In this document: positions 1-10,046 of the stretch, one piece after another | Layout of the letters: every line of letters starts with the position of its first letter | How positions within the stretch are numbered: position 1 is the stretch's first letter | Assembly: GCA_016858145.1 (NCBI GenBank) | Contig: JAEHOE010000065.1 | Span: 591,331 to 655,330, forward strand | Direction: 5' to 3' | Length of the DNA stretch: 64,000 bases | Origin: Edaphochlamys debaryana | Lineage: Eukaryota > Chlorophyta > Chlorophyceae > Chlamydomonadales | The notes under the pieces: model-generated | Told to the model about the DNA's origin: nothing | Database searches by the model: none | Seen by the model: only the letters and a program-made list of their open reading frames with translations | Made by a program: the position numbers and the translations under genes

Positions 1-2245
1 AGGGCAAACCGCTTTATCGCCTGTCCCGCGAGGACAGCATCGCGCAAGCGATGAAATCGCTTGATACGGCTAAACCGTTAGCGAGCGACTCGATCGCCCA
101 TCTGGTCGCCAGTGACGCCGTGGCTTGCGTGCAGTCCGTCCTGGTTGACGATTGCCTCATTTGCACGAAGCTGGGAAAAACCAGTAGCTGCTCGATCGCA
201 AGGGTCGACCTGCAACTGCGCCCTGCTCTTGACCCCGGCCTCTCGCAGAGCTTTCTATCAAGAGATACTGGCCACATCATACAAACAGTCTGCACACCGC
301 CGTGCGCCGCTCGCGCTAGACGCGAGCGGGTCATTGTGCTGCTGGCCACGGGTGCGCATGTTGGCCCTCAACGCCCCCAGTTTAGTTGTCGCGCCACGTC
401 ATAGACGCTTGAGGTAGCTAACAAGACCGATGGGCAAGCCCGAGGGCGGTGACGGGCGGAATCTCTTACGCGGCCAAGGCTTCCTGGGGCTGCGCAGATC
501 CGTCCAGCGGACTTATTTACGTGGCGCTTCTCAGTTTCGCATCACCTTCGGCGCCGAAGCGAGTCAAGGGGCCTTTCGACGAGCTAATTGTTTGGCGCCC
601 TCTCGGAGTTCCTCGAGCGCGGGAGAGCATCCCCTCGCTGTCTTGGTGGGTAAAGCAGCTGAGGGCTGGAACAAGGTTCGGTTAAGCAGGCGTGACGGCG
701 GACGCGCGCGCGGGGTCGTTGTCTGCAGGGCGGGGATTTAAGCCCACCCGTTCACATCCAACCTCAGCAGGGCGCCGCTCCTGTTGCCTCGGCCTACCTG
801 CCTCACCCACGCCGGTGTGCCCCGCCTATTCCCTTCCCCGCCCCTCAGAGCGGCCCAACTTACTAAAGGCTACTCACCGTGGGCAGCGGCGAAGCAGCCC
901 GGCCCCCTTGCTGCCTGCCTGCGCCCCCCCGCACCTGCTGCCGCCTGCAACTACTGCCTCACTCGGAGCGAGTGTCCGGTCGTCCGCCGCACACGGCCGC
1001 ACGCGGTATGCTCATCAGCCACACGGCGCCGCCCGCTGCCGTAAATGGCCGCAGTGCCCTGGCCAGAAAGATCTCCATCGGCGGCTAGCTGGGATCTATC
1101 GATCAGCATGCCTCATTCACGCGTCCGCCGAGCAGCCGATCCCAGGCTCTATCGATCTGGGGCGCATGGAACCGCAAGCAAGGCGAGGCCCCAGCAGGGG
1201 CCAGTAGAGGCCAGTGGCAGGGGCTGGATGGCTGCTGCTGCTGCCGGACGCACCCGGCAGCGGGCTGAGCGCCAGGACAGAAGGGATGGTGCTGTTCCGG
1301 GGGTATGTAGAAGAACATCTATCAACGAATGAAGCGAAGCGCTTGGTTGCTGTTGGGGGGCCCTTGCTCGAGGTACTAATAAAGGGGCAGCCGGGCGCGC
1401 GGGCGGCGTAACTCTGCTGCGGAGGGCGTGGCACGCAGCGGCAGCGGTTCTGGTGCGTGAAGGCACTGCTGGACGGAAGCTGAGTTGTGGCTGGGGTGAT
1501 CTAGGCAGGGGCGTGTGGGGCCGCACGTGTGACCAGCCCGGCGTTGGTGCGGGTGTTCAGCGGGTACCATACATGGGATCTTTGAGTCCGCACACACTCT
1601 GTCTAGCTATGCACATGGATTCCGATTCTTTTGCCATTGCTCCTATTCGGGCGCGTGTTTGGATGCGCCCATGTTCACGGTTGTTTGTCTCGAGCCGGTC
1701 TGTCTGGCAGTGAGGCGCAGAAGCGCCGCCTGAATGAACAGCATGCAGCATTAGCTAGCAGCAGCAGTGGGGCGGGCGAACGCAACGCATGCGCGGAACA
1801 CTCAGCAGCCGCCGGCTGCTGTTGGTTAGTTGGTGTAGTTGGTGAGGGGACGGCCCCGAATGCTTGCCCTTGCATGCTGCTTCCATTCCTGGGTGTGCGT
1901 GTCAGCCGCAAGAAAGGCTCCCGCATCCTCGCTCATTATTAGCCATTTGGCCACAACCGTTTGCGGCCGTAACGTTTCTGATGGGTTTACGCATGTACCT
2001 GTACGGTTAGTACGGTGGTGTGTGTGGGCGCCGCTTGTGTGCCCCATTACGTAATGGATGCGGCTGATGACGGCTTGCTCCCCACCCAATGTCTGCGGTT
2101 TGATTGGAGCAGGTCGAGGAGTCGGTATCTAACGCTGTCTATCGGCTGTCGCTGCGTGCCTGCTGAGCATGCCGTGCTAGCCGTGCGATGCTTGCATGCT
2201 GAGCCGCTGCTGGGCCATGCGACGCGTGCGTGCGATGATGGGTTT

Positions 2246-2274
2246 CATTCTAGAATGAACATAGATCTATGTTC
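2246..2274. repeat. Two overlapping perfect palindromes
   Basis: CATTCTAGAATG (2246-2257) is a perfect 12-bp palindrome. It shares its final G with GAACATAGATCTATGTTC (2257-2274), a perfect 18-bp palindrome. The A/T-rich pair stands out in a GC-rich region. It could be a dimeric-protein binding site, a cruciform or a transposon end. No target duplication or flanking element is visible. Confidence 0.7.
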
Positions 2275-4394
2275 ACCGTGGACTAGCGTATTGCGGCCGC
2301 CTGGGATGCGTGGTGTTGCTTGTCGAGGCTGCCGGCGGCGGATGGAAATGGGCTGCTCATCACCAGCAGCCTCCCGCGCGGCAAACCTGTCGTCATCGTA
2401 CTTGCTCGGCATGTATGCTGGGTCCCTGTTGTGTGCGTGCCGGCCCAATCCAAAGGCTGTCACGCACGCAGGGTACGTGTGTGGAAGGGGTTCTTCGATC
2501 GACGGGGAATGAGGTGCGCTGCTGTATGTGTGATGAAGGGGCGGCCGTCCTGTGCGCCTGTCCGCCCTCGTACGTGTGTGCTTAGTAAGAAAGGATTGGA
2601 AGGATTGGCCTACCTACCTTTTGGTTAGGCCGGTGTGCCGCATACGCGGCTTTGGCTCCACGGAAACGCATGCCCGTGCCTTAATGGGCTGGCTATCCGA
2701 CCCCATGAAAGGGTCCAACGTAATCAAGCTTTACTACTACTGGCATGATTTCTTTTTGAGTATCGGTACCTTTGCAGGGTGACCGTCGTCTGACGGCGGC
2801 GGCGATTACTGCAGGTGGCGTGGGTTCGTTCGTCCCACGGCGGGGGTTAGTTGTCCCGCGCTGCCGCGTCTTGTCTGGCACGAGTTTGGCCGACATTGCC
2901 GTGCTGGCGTCGCCGCCAGCAGCAGTGCGAGCGGTGATGTCATAATAACTTTCAGCTTAAACTGGATGAGGATGTAGAGGATGAGGCTGTGCATTGGGCA
3001 TTGGCGGGACCAAAAGGGTAGGTACTCCGTTTGCGTGGAGACTGGCTGTAGGAGACTGGAGGTTTCGTAGTCTCGCTCAGCACCCAAGGCCAGGGCACGC
3101 TCGTGGCGTGCTCTTGCCCCACGCCGCCGCTGCATATCGTGGGACGTATCGTGGCACGCTTGGGTTCTAAATTGCGGTCCGGACAGATACTTGCTCCAGG
3201 CTTTACAGGCTTATGCTTATGCTTGCGTATGCTCATGCACTGAGCTCTGGCTGTACTGGCTGGGGTTACTGGGGTCTGCGTGGATCCCCCGTGCGTGGGT
3301 GCGTGCCAACTGTTGATTGGGATGGTTGGTTTTGGATTTCTTTGGCCTGTACGCAGGATTTGCTACTGCTGGATGGGGACGTGTCAGCCTTGATAGTCTG
3401 GCCTTGCTTTCCGCCTGCAGGCAGGTGGGACTATATTCACTATACGTTTGCGCATGCACCGTTCCCGCTGCGCTGTTGGTAGTTTGCGCTGGTTTCAGGG
3501 TGTTAGTTGGGGTGCTTGAGGGGCCACTGGCGGAAGCTGAGGTAGGGTACTGCATGCCCTCGGGCGCACATCGGGAATTGCGCCAGGCAGGGCGGGGATG
3601 CAGGAGTGACTTTTCACTGGGGGTGCTGAGGGGTGTCTCACCAACACGCTGTTGAGCTTAACGTCAGCAGCCCGGGCCGGGGCGCGGGCCGCGGGCCGCG
3701 TGAGGAGGAGTGTTTTTTGCGTGGGAACTGTGTGGGAATAAGCAAGGCGCACTCCTGTAGCTAGCTCCTGACTTTCCAGGTATCCCAGGCTAGCGCCTCC
3801 TTGTGCGCTCCCAACAAACGAGGCAGCAACACGTGCGTAGCGCCGGCTTTGTTGTGCTTGGGCTTCAATGCGTGGGCTGGGTTCCGAGGTACCGGTGATC
3901 GGGGCGGCCAAGGGCCGCCGCCGCATGCTGCCGCCAAGCGCTCCTTGCTGGTGAATGGGGTACGTGTGTGGCACTGTCCGAAATGTATTGAGAAACATCG
4001 GTTCTGTTCATGTGCCGTGGCTCTCCGGCCGTCGGCTGGAGAGACTTGGTATTGGCTGGATGGCTAGCCAAGGGGCGCAGGGTTTATCCACAGGCAAGGG
4101 CCGGTTGAGCATGGAGCACGCAAAAGACGAAGGGAGGCTTGCCGGTGAATGCATGTCCGGTAGCTCGAGTATGTAAGCTGAACGGCGTTGAGGGCCGGGG
4201 CTCTGCCTCGGCATGCATCTATCTTAGGCCAGGGCAACGTTCACGGTCGACACGGTTGTCACGGTATCGTGTCCCCACTCCAACCGACCGTCCTCGGCCT
4301 GCGCCCCAGCCAAGTCCTCAATCTCACACACACAATTAGGGTTCACAATTGGCGCGGGCTTCGAGTACTTAGAACCGGCCGGCTACCCGCCGCG

Positions 4395-4424
4395 CCTACG
4401 CTTCCCCGGCTAACACGAGCAGCC
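4395..4424 (+). repeat. Dispersed short repeat, copy 1
   Basis: The segment begins CCTACGCTT, passes through CCCGGCT and ends ACACGAGCAGCC. Related segments lie at 7201-7233 and 27842-27872. A CA-rich stretch (CACACACA) precedes each copy. The copies sit in unrelated contexts, so this is a dispersed repeat, possibly the remnant of a short mobile element. Confidence 0.5.
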
Positions 4425-4857
4425 GTTCACACAATCGATTAGGGTTCGCTCACCGCGTGCCTGTGCCAACCTGGCCCAAGGGCACAAGTAAGGGCTGGGG
4501 ACCCTCGCTACCCTCGCCGCTTCCCTGCCAGCTGCCTGAGCGAGGCACCAGCCCTGCCACAACCCAGAACCCTGGCGCCCCGCTCTTGCCCAGCGCTGCA
4601 GTGCGTCCGGCGTTCCGCCGCCTCGCTCCCCTCCCCGCCCCCACGCAATTGGCCCGCGCCCTCATCACTGCTCCTCACCACAGCCTGCAGCGGCAGCAGC
4701 TCCTCCCCCCGCGCCCCTGCGGGCGGCCATGAGCCCACGCGGCTCCGGATGCCCCGCCCACGTCGCCGCTATCGACCGCAGGCGCCTTCCGCCCACACAT
4801 GCGGCCCCTATGTCCGCCGCTGCTTCTGCCGCATGCCCGAGCGAGACGTCACAAGCT

Positions 4858-4988
4858 GGCCCAGGCCCAGGCCCAGGCCCAGGCCCAGGCCCAGGCCCAG
4901 GCCCAGGCCCAGGCCCAGGCCCAGGCCCAGGCCCAGGCCCAGGCCCAGGCCCAGGCCCAGGCCCAGGCCCAGGCCCAGGCCCAGGCCC
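4858..4988. repeat. (CCCAGG)n hexanucleotide microsatellite
   Basis: About 21 to 22 uninterrupted copies of CCCAGG on the plus strand, reading CCTGGG on the minus strand. It starts about 27 bases beyond the stop codon of the minus-strand Cys-rich gene, so it would lie in that gene's 3' untranslated region as a long G-rich hexamer run. Plus-strand open frames here (GlyPro, ArgPro or AlaGln repeats) are artefacts of the repeat. Confidence 0.95.
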
Positions 4989-5014
4989 GTGCGGCCCCGA
5001 GTCAGCTAGCCGCG

Positions 5015-8000
5015 TCAGCCGCTGCTGCCGTCGGGCGCCCTCAGCGCCAGCGCCACAGCGGCGCAGGCGGCCTCACTGGCGGCCCCCGCGCAGGCCTCCT
5101 CGGTCTGGGGGGGGGCGGGAGGGGGGGCAAGGGGGGTCGGACGGGGAAGGGGGATGTATGGGGATGAGGCGGCGGCAGAGTCTTGTTACGCGCGCTCTAG
5201 ATGTCCAGAAAGCCTCAAACCCGGGGCGCGGGGGTCGACCCAGGTCGACCCAGGTCCGCCCAGGTCCGCCCTGGTTCGCCCCCGCGCCAGGGAATGCGAG
5301 AGGGGCAGGCGGCTGACGGCAGGTGGCGGGGGGCGGGGGCCTCACGCTCTCACCTTGATGACTGTCCCTGCGAAGGCGCTGCCCCCCAGCAGCACCTCGA
5401 GCAGCGTGGAGTGTGCCAGGACGCAGTGGGAGCCCTCCACCACCCCCGCCATCCAGTCGCACCTGACAGGGGGAGGGGGGGTTGGGTTGGGGAAGGGGGG
5501 GGATGAGGAGGGAAGGAGGGAGGCCGGGAGGGAGGCAAGACAGTCGGGGCGCCGGCATGCCGCCTTCCCCTGTCCCTGCCCGAGGTGCGTAACTCTCTCC
5601 CCAAGTCGCCTCCCCCTCCCCCTCCCCCTCCCCCTCCCCCTCCCGAAGCCCCCTCCCGAAGCCCCCTTCCCGGGCCCCCTGCCCCTCCCCGAGCCCCCTC
5701 CCCCTCCCCCTTCCATGACCCTAGCCCCCTTCCCCCCCACCTCTTGTCCTGCAGGCAGTCCTCCTGCGTCCCCGCCCGGCACATGGCCAGACTCGCCCCC
5801 CGCAGCGCCAGCCGGGGGCACCAGGCCAGGTCCAGGGCACCGGGGCCGGGCCCGGGGCCGCCGCCGTCCGAGGCGTGGCGCAGCGACCGCTGGTGCCCGC
5901 CCGTGCCCGTGCCCGTGCCGAGGCCACCGCCCAAGCCCCCCGCCCCGGCCCCCGCCCCAGCAGCGGCGCTGCTGCCGGCGGTGGGGTCTCGGAAGGAGGT
6001 CCTGCAGCAGGGGAGGCGGCGGAGGGGGCAGAGGGGGAGTTATAGAAACGGGCCAACCCCTCGGGCCGGCTTGACCCGGCTGGGGACAAGGCATAGCGGG
6101 ACACCAGGGACGTCCTCCGGCTGACTACCGAACGGGTAAGCCGCGGGCGCGGACGGTTGGCCGACAATGCCGTGACCTGTCCTCCCCCTGCCGATGCCCT
6201 TGCGCGGCTGCGTCCACCCCTGCACGCTGTGAGCGAGCCCCAGCACCAGGAACCCCCCTCCCCTCCCTCTTACCCGTGCCCCAAAGTTTATTATCGCACG
6301 CCCCCCCTCCCCCAGCCACCCCCCCTCACCCCTCCGCCCGCGCGAGTGCCTCGTAGACCTGCTTGGGGCCGAGGGCCGAGGGGCGGTGCGGGGGGTCCAC
6401 GGGAATGCAGCGGTCTTCGGGGATGCCCTGGGGGGGGGGCGGTGGGGGGAACCATGTGTGTGTTTTGACACGCGTGGGGAGCCGCGGGGATGCAGGGAGC
6501 GTAAGAAGCGCCCCGGCGTGTGTTTGGGGTGGCAGCAACGGGGTCGTGGCGAGCAGGCTGCAGGGGTGCGTTGTGCCCACACCCCACGAGCCTCCTGCCC
6601 CCCCCCCTGCCCCCCCACCCCCCCGCTGCCCCACCTGCTCCCCCTGGCGGTGGAAGGCGCAGGAGGCCGCGAGGGCGCCGCAGGGGTAGGGCGCGGCGGG
6701 GTCGGGGCGGCGGTGCCAGCAGTCGTAGGCGGCGTGAGACATGAGGTGATCTGGGGGGAGGGGGGAGGGGGGAGGGGGGAGGGGGAGGGGGAGGGGGGAG
6801 GGGGAGGGGGGAGGGGGGAGGGGGGAGGGGGGAGGGGGGAGGGGGGAGGGGGGAGGGGGGAGGGGGGGAGGGGGGAGGGGGGAGGGGGGGAGGGGGGAGG
6901 GGGGAGGGGGAGGGGGAAGGGGGGAGGGGGGAGGGGGGAGGGGGGAGGGGGCTTGGGGGGGGAGCACAGGGGGAGAGGCGTCGCCTCCGCCAGTCCTCCT
7001 GCGCCCCGCCCTGCCCACCGCAGGGCCAGGCCCGCGCACCCGCGTACGGTGCAACTGGGCAGGACGGCTCCGACCCACCTTCGCGCCAGCCCCGCAGCCC
7101 AGCCCAAGCCCCCTCCCCGTCGCCCTTTCTCCCCTCCCTCCCCCAGCCCTCCGCCAGCCCTCCCCCAGCCCTCTTCCCCCCCGCACACACACACACCGAG
7201 CCTACGCTTTTCTCGGCCTTTACACGAGCAGCCTTGGACACCCTCTCCCACCCCCACCCCTCCCTTTTTGCTGCTTGTGGTTTACTTTAGCAATCACTAA
7301 TCAACCCTCTCCCCCCCCCTCCCGACCCACTCTTGCATGCGGTGATGGTCTCCGCAAAGTCCATTGCGGGGTCGTGCGCCAGGTAGCAGGTCACCTGCTG
7401 CCCGTCCCACTCACAATTCTTGTCCTGGGGGAGGGGGAGCGGGGATAATGGGGGGATGGAGGATAGGGAACGGGACTAGCGAAAGTTGGGGGTCGCGGGA
7501 CAGCCCGGCGGAAGACCGGGCTTCGATGGGGCGCTTTCCAGTGCCCCAGGGGACCCAGGGGGACCCCGGCCCGTCCGTCCCGACCCACATCGACAGGGGC
7601 TTGTTCCCTCCACACCCTGTCCCCTGTCCACGTCCCTTCCCCCCCATCCCTGTTTCCTCGCCCTCTCCACCTCCTTCCCCCAACCTCCCCACCGCGTAGC
7701 ATGCGGCTGTGTCGGCCGCCTCCCGGCACGTGAGCGCCTCCAGACCGAACCGCTTGAGGACCCTTGGGGGGGTGGGGGGGGCGAGGGGGAAAGGTGGGGG
7801 GGCGGCAAAGGAGCAGGCGGGGAGCACAGTCAGGGAGCACACCTTGGCATGTCCGGTAATGGCGCTAGCAGCAGCGGGCAACAGCAGGCAACAGCGCCCC
7901 AAGGGGTCAGGGTGAGGAGAGGTGTTGAGCCCACGATCAGGCAAGATGAGCAGGCACAGAACCTGCAACGCCTCTTCCCCTTCCTCACCTCCCTCCTCCC

Positions 8001-9082
8001 ACGAATTCCCACCCCTCCTCCCGGCTCCCGCCTCCCTCCCGCCCCTCTCCCCCCTCTCCCCCTCTGCCCCCCCCTCACTTCTCCGTGGGCAGCTCGGGCG
8101 GGGGGAAGGCAGCGCTCCCCAGCAGCAGGGGGTTGAAGAGGCACTGCGCGCCGTCCCACACACACGCCCCCGAGCGGCCCGCGGGGGCCCGCGCCAGCGC
8201 CCGCTGGGCCTTGGCGGAGAGGGCAAAGGTGGACTCTGGGGGTGGTGGGTGGGGTGGGGGTGGGCGGAGCGGAAGAGGAACGGAGGAGAGCAAGGGAGGC
8301 GGAGGGGTGAGGGAGGGAGGAGAGGGGGGAGGTTGGGGTTAGGGCTGGGGTGTCGGGGCTAGGTCGCGGGGTCCGCCGCCTGTGGCTTCCCCAGCCGTCT
8401 CCTCCAAGCCCCTCATGACTCCCGCTCAACCAGAGGACCCCAAACCCCGTGGCCCCAGGGGCTGGATCTGGCAGGAACTCAAGAGTGTCGCCCAACCACC
8501 CCCGCCACCTCCCCCCCCGGCCTCCCCAACCACCCCCGCCCCCCTTCCCCCCCCTTCCTGCCGCTTGCCTGCCCAGCGCGTCAGCACCTCCACCTGCGGT
8601 GAAGGGAGGAGGGAGGGGGAGGGAAGAGGGAGGGGGGAGAAAGAGGGTTGGGATGAGAGCGTGTGGCCAGCCCTGGGAGGGTATTGGCAAGGTTGATGGA
8701 GCCCACAGATATCACACAGAGAGGCTGGGTAGTATGGGATATAACTGAAAGCGCTGGGCTGGGGTGCGACCAGCAGGGTGGGGGCAGACATGGCTGGGAG
8801 CGGGCGCCGACATGTCGGTGTGCCGTGCGTGCCGGAAACTGTGCCTGCCCCGGATACCAGTCTCACCGCTGCCCAGGCGTGTGCTGTGGAAGGGAGGTCT
8901 GAGGTGTTCGCCCTCATATGCGAGGGATTTATCTGGGTAACGGGCCGGTCTCCAACCAAGTGATGGTTCTTGGTGTGGGTACGCTCGGGAGTGACGCCGA
9001 GCTTATCCTTCCCGGGTCGACCCGCCGCGAGGCCGAGCGTTAAAAGGAGAAGCAAGCCGCGGGCGGTGGTCGTCATGGCCAT
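5015..9082 (-). CDS. Secreted cysteine-rich protein with CxW repeats
   Basis: I do not recognise a named family. Modelled exons on the minus strand: 9082-8983, 8883-8867, 8593-8569, 8235-8079, 7762-7693, 7424-7331, 6750-6635, 6427-6330, 6001-5741, 5462-5354, 5104-5015. All phases close, giving 378 residues. The ATG opens a signal peptide (MAMTTTAR, then a Leu-rich core ending LAAG). The rest carries repeated Cys pairs: short C-x(5-7)-C units ([35 protein letters not shown]) followed by C-x-W units ([34 protein letters not shown]). These suggest tandem disulphide modules of an extracellular, cell-wall or lumenal protein. A Gly/Ala-rich linker begins exon 9. The 17-nt second exon and the 25-nt third exon, with its GC donor (CAG|GCAAGC), are the least certain. 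The gene is divergent from the SRPBCC gene, 964 bases away. Confidence 0.7.
6751..6955. repeat. (GGGGAG)n-like purine tract in an intron
   Basis: About 200 bases of almost pure purine on the plus strand, built from GGGGAG/GGGGGAG units. It lies in the intron between exons 6 and 5 (7330-6751) of the Cys-rich gene, directly upstream of the acceptor for exon 6. In that transcript it is a continuous C/T tract ending in AG, so it doubles as a giant polypyrimidine tract. The sequence can form triplex or quadruplex structures. Confidence 0.9.
7201..7233 (+). repeat. Dispersed short repeat, copy 3
   Basis: It begins CCTACGCTTTTCTCGGC and ends ACACGAGCAGCC, matching 4395-4424 apart from a small length difference. 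It lies antisense inside an intron of the Cys-rich gene, preceded by a CACACACACA run like the copy at 27842. Confidence 0.5.
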
Positions 9083-10046
9083 GCTGGCAGAAACTAGAGC
9101 CGACAGACACGGCTGGACTACCTATGCAAAGATGTCAAGTAACGACGTCTAAGCATGATATGATATTACAAATTGATGGCAGGCCGTGACCTTGGTGTTG
9201 CGCTGCTTGGGGCGCTGGTCTTTGCAAGTCGTCTGTGATACCTCTATGCCAAGCCGTCATATGTCAACTATGACTATCGGTGGATGAACGAGGGTGGATG
9301 CCGAGACGGTCGGCGTGCCGATAACCCCGCGCGCCTCCGTGCGCTTCTCCCCTTCCCCCCGCGACCATCGCCCAGGACCTATCCCCCCGATCACATATTC
9401 CCGCCCCTTCCTTGGGGTTCTCAAGCCAGCACAGCCAGCCGCGCATTCCCGAGTCGTCCCGAGTCGGAACAACTGGCGCGATGATCGAGGTCAAGCCTGC
9501 ACTTGCTCTCCTGGGCGCTACAGCTCTGTGGGACGTCTTATTTCTACTGAAGGGTGGGCAGGTGTGGGACAGGAATCTGCTTGACTCGGGGAGGCTCACC
9601 AGGCATCTCACCGCACCGCACACCTGCAGACCCCTGGTTCATGCGCTGTGCACCCTTGCCCAGGGTGTTGGTTGCGCGTCAGGTGTTCTAGGATCTAGCA
9701 GATACTAAGCGCTGGAACCAATTGCGGCTGTGAGCAAGCAGGAACGCAAGGGACCACGACAGCTGCGTCCCTCGTCGGCGACACGTCGCGCCGCTTGCAA
9801 TGCGCCCCGGCAGCGCCTGAAACTATTATAGCGCTCAATAAGTAACTAGTGAAAGCGTCTGGTCTGTCCCGGACTCTGTCGGGAGCGCCAAGAACGCACG
9901 CGACGCTTTGGCTCACCCGCGCACGGGCTCTGTCGGGACCGCGACACCACCGCCCCAAGCGCCCAATTGCTAGAGACGAAGCTGAGGAGCTGGAAGGCCG
10001 CCGCAGCGAGGTACGACTGCTCTTCACCGGTACAATCCCAACTTGG
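9083..10046. promoter_or_regulatory. Intergenic region between divergent genes
   Basis: This space separates the start codons of the minus-strand Cys-rich gene and the plus-strand SRPBCC gene, so it should hold both promoters and 5' untranslated regions. I see no clear TATA box or other named element. A 75-codon ATG-to-TAA frame lies at 9481-9708 (begins MIEVKPALALLG) but has no recognisable domain and no splice context, so I do not call it a gene. Confidence 0.4.

Larger units (their letters stand above)
1..4857. other. No supported gene; mixed noncoding sequence
   Basis: I find no exon set with consistent splice phases and no recognisable protein in either strand. The sequence looks less G/C-extreme than the genic parts and rich in TGTG/TGCG words. 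Open frames here are short and mostly lack an ATG. Visible structures are two adjoining perfect palindromes (2246-2274), two TTAGGGTT motifs (about 4336 and 4440) and one copy of a short dispersed repeat (4395-4424). Part of the region could be promoter or untranslated sequence of genes outside the window. Confidence 0.5.

Noticed and set aside
4336..4448. Telomere
   Set aside because: Only two isolated TTAGGGTT words; no tandem telomeric array anywhere in the window.
4729..5316. Plus-strand frames with (Gly-Pro)n, (Arg-Pro)n or (Ala-Gln)n
   Set aside because: All three are readings of the (CCCAGG)n repeat, and they overlap the phase-consistent minus-strand terminal exon.
9481..9708. 75-codon ATG-to-TAA frame with a hydrophobic start
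   Set aside because: Short, no domain, lies in a divergent promoter region; not enough to call a gene.
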